Shown piece by piece: positions 24,251-53,618 of a stretch of DNA of 64,000 nt. The position numbers were made by a program, and so were the translations under genes. Numbering within the stretch: position 1 is the first letter of the stretch; the number at the start of each line of letters is the position of its first letter. Origin of the DNA: Anabas testudineus (lineage: Eukaryota; Chordata; Actinopteri; Anabantiformes; Anabantidae); NCBI RefSeq assembly GCF_900324465.2, contig NC_046617.1, positions 14,569,223 through 14,633,222 on the forward strand, read 5' to 3'. The notes under the pieces are model-generated. The model saw only the letters and a list, made by a program, of their open reading frames with translations, was not told the DNA's origin and searched no databases.

Positions 24251-26314
24251 GCAAACTAGCGTGAATAAACACACTAGCATGCTCATGCAAAGTTTCTGTT
24301 TTTTCATCACAAACCACTGACGTTCCCACAAACAAAGCTCAATAATAATCGATTTGATTGAATAGTTTTGGTTTAATCATTGAATGCAAGCACTGGTCAG
24401 GCATATTTCCATGTATTGTTAAAAACATCTGCAGCTCAGAGTAAATTTCGCTTCTTAAGTGGGTTCATTTTTTGTTGGTTCCACCAGAACAGATGTTTTT
24501 TTTGTTTTTTTTTACTTCTATACAACATAGCATACCATGAAAGACAAAAGCTGTGCTGCAAATTCTGAGCTCAGAGAGGAATGAGGGGGCTTTCAGAGTT
24601 TAAGTGAGCTGACATCTCTCATAATTAAAGGCCACAACACACGCAGGCCTAAGACTGTACATGTGGTCTTACTGTGTGGAAGTAGCAGGAGAAAAAGCCG
24701 TAAGAAGGACTAAAGACGAGAGAGAAAACAACAGGGTGAAGCTAAACAGGAAATTATTATTCTGCGCTGTACACATTTTAATATTTCCCCCCCAAAAAAA
24801 TCATTGAGTGTAAACCATCTTTTAAAGTTTGAAAGCTCAGTTCAGCTGCTCTGTACTCTCCCCAACTGTGACACCGTGGTCAAGACTTTGAGGTCGACTT
24901 GGTAGGTTGAAGTCTCCAACTGTGATGGCAGCTGCAGGCTCTGGGTAATTGTGGCCACAGTTTGTGCCGCTCACGTGTACCTGCTGGTGTCTTGGGGAAC
25001 ATTAGCAAGCCTGATAAGCACCATGTGTCACGGCTCACAACCTGGCAAGTAGTTTGCTCATTAGCAAACATTATGTAAATGTGTAACATGCGCTTTCACC
25101 AACGTTTTATGCCAGTTTAGCTACACTTATTGTTTATATGTTATCTTGGAGGCCAGCGACTAAGGAAGGAAAATTCTTCTGGCTACACTTTGTATCTCAC
25201 CAGACCAATTTCAGCCTCACTGCGCCTTAACCACGACCACAATTAAAGACAGAGAGCTAGATGGGCCGACCAATGCTGTGAGTGGACAAATGATAGGATT
25301 CACTTTTCAAGTTTTCATATGTTTGAGTGACAGTTTTGCAATAACACATGAAGCAAAAAAGATAGAACAGGCCAGATAAAACTTCACAACATGGATACTC
25401 AGAGTGAAAATGAAAGTTTTATTCATACGACTGTGCTTTGTGTATTTTACATACAGAGTCAAAAATAAAAATGACCACAAACCAAAAAATAATAATTTAT
25501 TATAAGTAACTCATGTAGTAGCTCATGTAGTTGGTTCTGTTCAAGGCATTTGAAAGAGCGATGTGGCTGTGATTGGAAAAATATCTACAAATGCCTACGA
25601 ATGGAATGTGTGTATACGTGGTTCCTAGTTATTTAATATTTACAGATGAGGTATCATTGGTATATTAACTGTAATGGGCAGACAAATATACTGCAACATC
25701 AAACCAACATATGTAGTATTTCAAATGCAGCAGTGAATGTAATGACAACACACATGCAGTCAAAGTAACACTGCTAATAAAATAAAGAAATAGTGGTTCA
25801 TCATGACATTTTTTCTGAAGTCCTGTCAATGAATTTTGTCAGTTCTATGTCTTGTCCTTTAATAAATACATTTATTTCATTAAGAAACTGTTGTATTTCA
25901 AATCAACAGAAACCATAAATATTAGCTTATTTTATATATATAAAAAACATAAAGCAAGTAAAAAAAATAATATTCAAAAGAAATGTTTTGTGTTCCTTTG
26001 GAACCTGTTTCACTTCTAACCCTTGTTCAATATTAACAAGCAGGAGAACTGTTAAAGGGTGTAACAATGATGTCGTGTAATTTGCATATTGGCAGCACTG
26101 TGCCCATGTCATCTTCTACTCTACAACAGAACAGAGGCAGATCATGAGTGCTGCATGTCAGAGGCAAAAAAGTCAGAGAAGGTGAGGGTTCGTGGATTTT
26201 GCATTTCTCTACACCATCCCTGAGAATGTTAGCTCTGTTTAGCATTAAACATTCGCCCTCAACAAAAAGTAAGAGGCTGTTTTTTTATCTCGGCACCGAC
26301 ACAATCCTCCCTTG

Positions 26315-46282
<19,968 letters not shown>

Positions 46283-46327
46283 ATCAGTGCCCATGGATCC
46301 ATTAGGCTTTGTCCCAGAGCACGTCAT
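46283..46327 (-). promoter_or_regulatory. SECIS element of msrb1 copy 1
   Basis: In the 3' UTR, about 40 bases past the stop on the minus strand. The ATGA core (46327-46324) is followed by a GTGCTC arm, an apical AAA, a returning GGGCAC arm and the TGAT core (46286-46283). GTGCTC can pair with GGGCAC (one G-U), placing ATGA and TGAT opposite each other as in the SECIS quartet. This is what recodes the upstream in-frame TGA as selenocysteine. The structure was judged by eye, not folded. Confidence 0.8.
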
Positions 46328-46364
46328 CCACTGTGCACACCTTCAACAGCAGAACATTTATTTT

Positions 46365-47037
46365 TCACAGCTCATGTTTCTGTTCATCAAACTTTCCTGT
46401 GGAGAGTGAAGAGGTTGATGGTAACAGGTTTACGCTCCAGTGTCAGCACTGTACTATATGTTTGCAGGACAGAAGGCGCTGATGACCCACCTGTAGGGAT
46501 GAACATTAGTGAGCTGCTGAATACTCAGAAGCGCGACAGGCCTTGTCTTGGTCCATCATACAAGAACTCATGGCCTAATCCATTGCCACACTTCCCACAA
46601 CAAACCTAAAATATTAAAATCACACACACATTACATTAAAATCTCTACAAATAGCTAAGATTAACAGGTTCAGTTCTGTACTGCAGCTTGATATATTGTT
46701 GTTTACACCAAACATTCAGCAGTGTTATTTTTGTAGAGGATTTCTACCTTTATAGGTCCCCATGCTTCAGGGTGTTTGCAGACACTGTCCTCATGAATCG
46801 TCTCTGAGAAAGCTGGCCAAGGAGAAGAGTGCTCAAACTTTGATGCACTGGAAAATAATTCGTGCCCACATTCAGAACAGACATATATACCTAAGAGTGG
46901 AATAAAAAGCACCATAGAGTTTTATTTTTACCACAGTCGAACTTGTTGTTTACATGTAGCTTCATGCTCCTTTGCAACTCACCAGGCTCGAAGTGATTTT
47001 TGAATTCTTCACCACCAGAAAAGGAGCAATATGACAT
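46365..47037 (-). CDS. msrb1: Methionine-R-sulfoxide reductase B1, selenoprotein, copy 1
   Basis: Reduces methionine-R-sulfoxide in cytosol and nucleus. Four exons: 47037-46983, 46890-46748, 46605-46491 and 46396-46365, 114 aa when TGA at 46527-46525 is read as selenocysteine (Sec93 in GLSRFU-VFSSS). Stopping there would remove the catalytic residue, and reading frame and similarity continue after it. The zinc-binding CxxC pairs are present (VCSECG and CGKCG). Cys4 (MSYCSF) matches the resolving Cys of mammalian MSRB1. The substrate motif SSPWPAF and the core GNGLGHEF are conserved. The C-terminus is KFDEQKHEL. Compared with copy 2 it has more unusual residues ([13 protein letters not shown]). 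A SECIS element follows in the 3' UTR. Neighbour of hs3st6, as in human. Confidence 0.93.
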
Positions 47038-47837
47038 GATCTCCACGTCGTCTAGTGACGTCTAGTCAAGTTTATTTTACTCAAGTTTAGAAATAGATGT
47101 TTAGTTTAGGCTGGAAAAAAACCTGTCTGTCGAGATTGTGTGTCAACAGCTCTGCCCGTCCAGTGTGAGGCAAGATCTTATTCTCATTACTTCCACATGA
47201 TGGCACCAATTAAACCACTAAACATCAGAGTCAGCGTAGAAGTATAGTACAGAAATTCACATTATTAGATAATAAGAAATACAAAACCAGGGGAGTAGAA
47301 GCAGTTTCACCCCTAATTCTAGAGAAATCCTCATTTTTAATTCTTATTTAAGTTGTTTAATATTTCAATTGAAAATATATTTATTACAGTTCTTTGCATA
47401 GTATTTAGAATTTTACATGAAACATTTTCAGAGTGGTGTAGCTAGCATGTAAATGTGAAAATATAATCTATATTTAATAATTTCCTTCATCTAGAATATC
47501 TTCACATCAAATAAAACTTTGTCAATTACTGAGTTTAAAAAACAGAATCTGTTCTGTAAGCTATTGTTCCCTTATGTATTTGTTTTTTTACTTTGATATT
47601 TTGGGAAGCAGTAGGAACTACAGGCAAAACTGTGACAGTAAATAAACAAGTACTAAGAAATAGCTTGCAGAATCATGAAAAGTCCCCATGAGAAACTACA
47701 AGTCTCAGTTCATGTAAAACTAACAAAGGAGAGACTGTGTAACCAGTGAGGTGATCCAGGTTGCTGAGTCTGTGATGATTGCATAATCAGGGTGCGATGA
47801 TCATTCCTTTGTTCTTCCTCTCCGGTGAGGCCACTAT
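47038..47837. other. Spacer between the msrb1 copies
   Basis: AT-rich; presumably holds the 5' UTR and promoter of copy 1 and the end of the copy 2 3' UTR. Nothing coding seen. Confidence 0.4.
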
Positions 47838-47888
47838 TCATCAGAGTCCTGGTGGTCCCAGATTGGGCTTTGTCCCAGAACACTTCAT
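47838..47888 (-). promoter_or_regulatory. SECIS element of msrb1 copy 2
   Basis: In the 3' UTR of copy 2. ATGA (47888-47885) is followed by AGTGTTCTGG, an apical loop with GACAAAGCCC, a returning CCAGGACT and TGATGA (47843-47838). The TCTGGGACAAAGCC segment is shared with the copy 1 SECIS, showing common descent. Pairing was judged by eye. Confidence 0.8.
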
Positions 47889-47962
47889 TCACGAACCACA
47901 CCTTCAGCAGCACAGAGAAAACTTCTACAACGCCAGCAACACTTCATTGTAACAGCTCACGT

Positions 47963-49149
47963 TTACTGTCCATCAACCTTGTCTGTGGAAAGCAAAGAGA
48001 GACAGCGACATGTGAGGGGTGTGCAAGAGATGTTTTCCACCAGTAACGACAGCCAGTCTTGTGTTACAATCTCACAGTTTGTACCTTTAGGGATGAACTT
48101 CAGTGAGCTGCTGAATATTCAGAAGCGAGAAAGCCCTTTGGATGGTCCATCATTCACAAACTCGTGGCCCAGTCCATTTCCACATTTTCCACACAACACC
48201 TGAAACAACACATCCCTCATCTCACATACTCTACATTCACAAATTCATTTATAAAGAGGAGTAGACAGCTGTCAGCAATCATTATAATTTATATATATGT
48301 CCATCATATATATTGTAATGGCTTCAATTAATAAACAGAGCAAGTAACCGTGCCTTATATGCTCCAGGTGTCTCTTTATACTTGGACACGCTGTCGTCAC
48401 GGAGGGTCTCAGTGAAAGCTGGCCAGGGGGATGAGTGCTCGTACTTGGTGCGGCTGGAGAACAACTGGTGATCACACTTGGAACAAACATAAATCCCTGA
48501 GGAATAAAGGTTGGGAGTTCATGATTGGTATGCAACTTGATAAGTAAATTATTTTATAACAGATTTTAAATGACCTTATCTTCAGGTTTTCCACCATGTT
48601 AATACTAACTCACTAGTTGTGTTGACGTAGACCAGTGATCATATTTATTCTATTAATTTTATAAGTAAATTTATCATATTTACATTATTAGAATGCACTG
48701 TAGACATACAGTTTCTTCATCTGACGTTGCATTTGTACTTGTTTTTTCTGCTTTTTATGACAGGAAGTCTAAATAGTTAGGTAACCTGAACCTCAGCACA
48801 GGTTGCAAAACTTGACAACGTTATTAGTTAACAAGATTTTGTCATTAACATTATTCCAGTGCTTGTCATTTTATTTTATAGTGAAGATGTGTACAATAAC
48901 AACTCATCGGCTTTTATTAGTAGCTACAGGAACATGATTATATAATGAAGTGCGACCTGATGCGACCAAAGTTATTTGGGTCCCATTGAATGGTTAGCTA
49001 ACACCGACTAGCTAGCTGACATTAACTCCACTTCTGCTAAAAGTGCTAAAGCTAAGTTCACATAAAGTTCAAGAAGTCAAAATCATGTCAGTACCTGGAT
49101 TAAAATGGTCTTTAAAGACCTCTCCTCTGGAGAATGAACAAAAAGACAT
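47963..49149 (-). CDS. msrb1: Methionine-R-sulfoxide reductase B1, selenoprotein, copy 2
   Basis: Second tandem msrb1. Exons 49149-49095, 48496-48354, 48199-48085 and 47982-47963; 110 aa with TGA (48121-48119) as Sec93 in [14 protein letters not shown]. Exons 1-3 have exactly the lengths of copy 1 (55, 143 and 115 nt), proving a shared gene structure. Cys4 (MSFCSF), both CxxC zinc pairs (VCSKCD, CGKCG), [10 protein letters not shown] and GNGLGHEF are intact. It is closer to mammalian MSRB1 than copy 1 ([17 protein letters not shown]). Intron 2 appears to use a GC donor: exon 2 ends GCATATAAG and is followed by GCACGG; the nearest GT, five bases on, would break the frame. A SECIS element follows. 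Both copies look functional. Confidence 0.92.
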
Positions 49150-49839
49150 TCCTCCGCTTTCACAGCAGCTAATGTGTTTAAGCAGCCTCTTCGCTCGGTG
49201 TCACAAACCTGGCAACAGCTAACGTTAGCAACTTGACTTCCGGTTTGGGTTTGACCTTCAAAATAAAACCAGAAGATTACATAGATTAAATAAAAAAAAT
49301 TTAAATTAACAAATATATTAATGTTATAAATAACTAAAATAATTAAAACACACACTGTTGGAGGTGTTAAACCAATTGTTTACAAAATCTGGTCTCTCCT
49401 ACAACCAGGTATTTCCCTATAAAAAAAATTACTTTTATAAAGTAGTCAATACAGTTTGATGGCTTGTATGTATTTAAAGCACATTTTGCTCATGCTGTAA
49501 TGTTTGTCCTCTTGCACTTGAAGACCCAATGCTACAAAAAAAATCAGATCTATTGTAATAAATCACAAGACCACAGATGGATTTATGCAAGAAACAAAAT
49601 AGCTAAATAAAATGTGAAACATGAAAGTAAATTAATTTGAAATCTTAAAAGCGAAGCTAATGTTAAGTTAGACCTTTTCTGTCTCAGTTTTAAATAAATC
49701 TTATTAACAGTCTAAATTAAAACTGGATAGCAAAGTTAGAAATAGTGTTGACAAGCTAAAAATGTATCATGACACTGTAAAATGTCATGCTTTTGTGTGT
49801 GTCGTTCTTTTAAGACCCTGATCACCAATATGAGTGTCA
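49150..49839. other. msrb1 copy 2 upstream region
   Basis: About 690 bp between the msrb1 copy 2 start codon and the outer end of the inverted duplication. AT-rich; should contain the copy 2 promoter. No coding region recognised. Confidence 0.4.
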
Positions 49840-52784
49840 GCCTCTCTAAAATGCAGGGTTTAATTAGACTGCAGAAAACTAAAGCAGTGGATATACTGTA
49901 TGCTGCCAAGAGCTGTTCGAGACACCAAATCCCATAATTCCTATAAAACAACTCAACAGCCTGCTGGTTTTTGATGAAGATGCTGCCAATTTTGTGCATG
50001 TTTAGAGCCACAGAAGACATTATATGACTGTATGCACAGTAATCATTCTCTCAAGTTAAGTGTATGAACATGTGGAGAGCAACTTAAAGCCCAAGACACC
50101 ACCAGTAAAAGTATTGTTTTTTTTAACAGGGTATTCAACTTTATAATCCTCAGTGTGTACATTTGTTTACACCATAAGAAGACATTACACAGAACAATGT
50201 ACAGAAATATATGAACTGTAAAAACAGAACAGCTTAAGCAACAACATAAGCAGAGATGCTGCTCTACACAAGGATACATTTGTTAGCATACAAAAAAGAA
50301 TCAAACATGAGCCTAAAAGGATTCATGAGCATATTTAGACTATGGGGATTGTCTGATAACATGTATTTGGACTCTTGCAAGTGTTGAACTGCAGATACAT
50401 AGGTAGAATACTGGGGCTGCTGGTTCCCCAGTTCCTCTTGTCCACATGCGGAAGTGTCCATGAGAAAGACGCTTCACCACAAACTCAATTACATGGTTAC
50501 ACAGTTTAAATAGCCCCTGTATGATTCTTCTTTGTACAACTATGATACTCCTAAACAGGTGTTTTCACTTACTTTGTCTGGTTGAACTCAGAACTAAGAA
50601 AGGAAATGTCTTATCCCAACCATCTAAAATATACGTAGGCTTTCATATTATCACAATGTCAACTGAAGCCAGTTACCACGACATTTACACAACAACATAT
50701 ACTTTCAGACATGACTGAAAGTAATGCAAGTATGTTTATTTAATACAAAGCTCAATGCACGCCGTGCATAAACCTTTCTGAACAAACTCACACAAACAAA
50801 CCAATAGATTCATTTCAGTGTTTTCACTCAGCAGCTGCCTTTTCGTGACTTTGCAGGTGCACCTTAAGATTAGGTGCAAACCTATATTTCATGCTACAAA
50901 TATGACAGGCGTAGAACCCCTTTCTTGTATGCGTCCTCCTGTGTCTCGTCATGTGTCCTCTTCTGCGAAAACACTTGCCACAAATATCACACGGGTATGG
51001 TTTTTCTCCTGTATGACACCTCATGTGTCTTTTAAGGTCACCGCCTGTATTAAAACGTTTGCCACACAGGTCACAATGATACGGTCTGTCATCCAAATGA
51101 CTTCTTTTATGGCTTATAAGGTTCTGGCTCTGACTGAAGGCATCTCCACAAATATCACAGTGATACGGTTTCTCACCAGAATGAGTTCTCATGTGCACAA
51201 CGAGATGCTCTTTGCGGTGAAACGTTTTGCCACATTCTTGACACCCGAACTCTGTAATGTCTGTGTGTGTTTTCTCATGCAACCGGAGACAACGGTTGCT
51301 GGCAAAAATCTTGCCACATGTGTCACAAAAATTTGTTTTTTTGTGACAGTTCTGCAAATGAGCTATCAGCCATTTCCTCGACTGGTATGTCATCCCACAA
51401 ATGGTACAATCAGTTGTACTTTCATGTGTTTTGATGTGCTTCATCAAAGAGCCAATGTACTGAAATCCTTTGCCACACAAATGGCAAAAACTGCGGTCCT
51501 TCTGGCTTTTAGCAGAACGATTCTTGTAGGGCAATACTGATTGGTCCTTCTTATTGCCACGGCAACTTTGTCCTTGCAGGATCTTTCCTTTCATTTCCAT
51601 TTTCATTATGTTTGTCTGTTCTCCTTTACTGTTCACCAACTCCCCATCACTGTAATTATCTTCACTCTGAGCTGCAGAGGAATCGGAAGAAACTGGCTGC
51701 ATTTCATATAAGACGTGTGTCTCTGGATCATCTTGTTCACTTTTCATCAGTTCAGAAGAAGGAAAAACGATCTCTTGGGTTTGTCTGTCGTCCACATGTT
51801 CCTCCTGCTCCTCTTTTATGTTGGACATGTCTAAGTCTGTCTCAGCCAGAGAGTAGTTCAAGATATTATTGTCCATATCTGCCCTGGGTTGAGATGGTCC
51901 TTGGACCTCTATGCTCAGACTGATGCTCGGCTCTTCTGGTGTTGAGGGTTTCTGCAGCAGTGTGTGGTTGTGTTTGTCTCCATGGTCCACAGTGCTGTTA
52001 GCCTGTGGAAGATCAGCTACAAAGAGGACAGATACAAAAGTTACTCAACAGCGGGGAATTTATAAATAACAAAAACCCAACTGTTGCACTGTATATAAGT
52101 ATGACACAAACACTTCCACTATTACTCATACAATACTGCTGAGTGGACTGTGTGTATGCCTGTGCATGCATAAAGGAAGAACAACATCCCAAGTTATTTT
52201 TTGTTAGTTTCTAATACCTGAGAGTAGTAACATCATGCCATATGACCAGCCAGAGAGTTGTTTCAAGTGACTGATTGTAATACTCCGTTAACAAGTACTA
52301 AGTATGATGTCTACAGTCGTTATCTTTACATTATTTAAGTTACACACAGAGTTCGGCCGCTTTAGGTACAATCTATTGCAATTGACCCGTGAAATTTAAT
52401 TTTAAAGGATCGTAACTGAAAAGCATTATCCAGAGAGGTGTTTCTACTTTCTTAACCAGCCCGTCAAAACAGTAAAACTAAAATACTACTATTTTCATGA
52501 ACGTTACCCTTTCGTTACAACACTACTGATGTGACCACAACACTTCTCCACAACACAAATCTGAAGCAGCCGTCAAACCTGATTTCTTTCTCAGCAGGCC
52601 CAGCTGATGTCGCAGGCTTTCCACCTCTTCTTTAGATCGACTAACTTCAGCCTCGTACAGAGCTAACGTCATGGTTTTCTCCACCTCTCCGAGGATCTCC
52701 TCTGCTGCTGCGTACAGCCTCTGATGGACAAACGACCTGAGCTGAAGCATCGTGGTGTCCATGTCTCAGGCACGACGCGAAAAC
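49840..52784 (-). repeat. Left arm of a large inverted duplication
   Basis: This arm and 53619-56202 are inverted copies of each other. The shared order runs from the inner end outward: first coding exon, intron, zinc-finger exon, polyadenylation signal, then about 900 bp of flank. At the inner edge both arms share GTTTTCGCGTCGTGCCTGAG leading into the start codon. At the outer edge both share the sequence around TGCATTTTA and AGAGGCT. The similarity continues outside the coding exons, so this is a genomic duplication, not two unrelated family members. Confidence 0.85.
50824..52762 (-). CDS. C2H2 zinc finger protein, left copy of inverted pair
   Basis: Probable DNA-binding transcription factor, nuclear, target unknown. 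Exons 52762-52579 and 52016-50824, 458 aa. The first exon encodes the N-terminal module common in fish zinc-finger arrays (MLQLRSFVHQRLYAAAEEIL), followed by a Glu/Leu-rich helical stretch likely to form a coiled coil. An acidic, Ser-rich middle follows. Eight C2H2 fingers run from about residue 239 to 452. Linkers are partly TGEKPY/SGEKPY type; the last two differ (SHLDDRPY and HTRKGFY). Contact residues of fingers 2, 5, 6 and 7 differ from the right copy, while fingers 1, 4 and 8 keep the same ones. AATAAA (minus strand) at 50740-50735. The intron donor is TCAG-GTTTGA. The right copy's second donor (ACAG-GTGCTT) is absent here. It does not belong to a named family that I can assign. Confidence 0.9.
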
Positions 52785-53618
52785 AAGTGTCGAGGCGCGT
52801 GTTGATGACGTATGTGGTGACGTTGAAGCCTCGACAGTCGGCCGTACCACGTGATTGGGTCATTAATCATCATTATTATTTATTATTATTATTATTTTTG
52901 TTGTTGTTGTTGTTGTTGTTATGATACGTCAAATATATGAGGCGTTTGAACTTTAATATAACCTTTTGTTTTCATTTTTAAAAAATAAAATGAAACCGCA
53001 TGAGGCCCAGCACTGTCAAAAGGTTTATATTTAATAAAAATTAGTAAAACATCAAAATGACAGAAGCACAGTCCCTTCAAAACCCTCACCCCAATTTCCT
53101 AGAAATGGTACCATAAAGACAGACACCTCATTAATAAGTTCTTAAGTTATTTGGCATGATAAACATTCATTTTATTATTTCAAAGCTTCACACACCAAAG
53201 CCATGCGGTTATTATTATCACTCTGTCTGTTTTATAGTTATTGTCTACTGTATGGTCCAGCAGAGCAAATTAAACCTTCAGTGCTTCATGAAGCTTCATC
53301 TCACCCTCACTACTTAATAGATATTATCACAGCACTGCTAATACTATGTACAATATTTTGCATTATACCGATTTTTATTTCAGTTTCATGTTTCGAGTTA
53401 TGTTTTGCTGTTTTGTTTCTTGTATAAATCCATCTGTGTCCTTGTGAGTTATTGAGACAGTTGTGACAGGGTTGCTAGTGGGAGCTTTTATTCTGAACGA
53501 CTCAAACCGGAAGTAGGGTTGTGTCAGCTAGCGGTCCACAAAGTGCAGCATTGACAGGTTTCAGCTTGGTTAGCTGAGTTTATCTTGTTGATAACCACCA
53601 GCTGCTGCTGCTGTTGAT
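52785..53618. promoter_or_regulatory. Spacer of the inverted duplication with divergent zinc-finger promoters
   Basis: Single-copy 834 bp between the arms, from which both zinc-finger genes read outward. Near the left gene it has an E-box CACGTG (52848-52853) directly followed by ATTGG (inverted CCAAT), and TGACG half-sites. A TTG/TTA simple repeat lies at 52868-52920. The half next to the right gene is different sequence. The two genes thus probably have unlike promoters despite the duplicated bodies. Confidence 0.5.

Larger units (their letters stand above)
19759..26314. other. Intergenic region downstream of hs3st6
   Basis: No supported gene. It contains a Tc1-like 3' fragment near 23000 and a long TG microsatellite at 24168-24247. 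The hs3st6 3' UTR must occupy some part next to 26314, its length unknown. The longest open frames here have no recognisable domain. Confidence 0.4.

Noticed and set aside
24131-24335. His-Thr repeat open frames
   Set aside because: Produced by the TG microsatellite.
46365-46390. KHEL at the C-terminus of msrb1 copy 1, similar to an ER retention signal
   Set aside because: The protein has no signal peptide and belongs to a cytosolic/nuclear family, so the resemblance is probably accidental.
46525-46527. In-frame TGA read as a pseudogene-making stop
   Set aside because: It falls exactly at the selenocysteine position, homology continues after it, and a SECIS-like element follows.
50818-51540. 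240-codon open frame on the plus strand
   Set aside because: Antisense shadow of the left zinc-finger exon; its repeating Met/Thr/Cys pattern mirrors the finger repeats.
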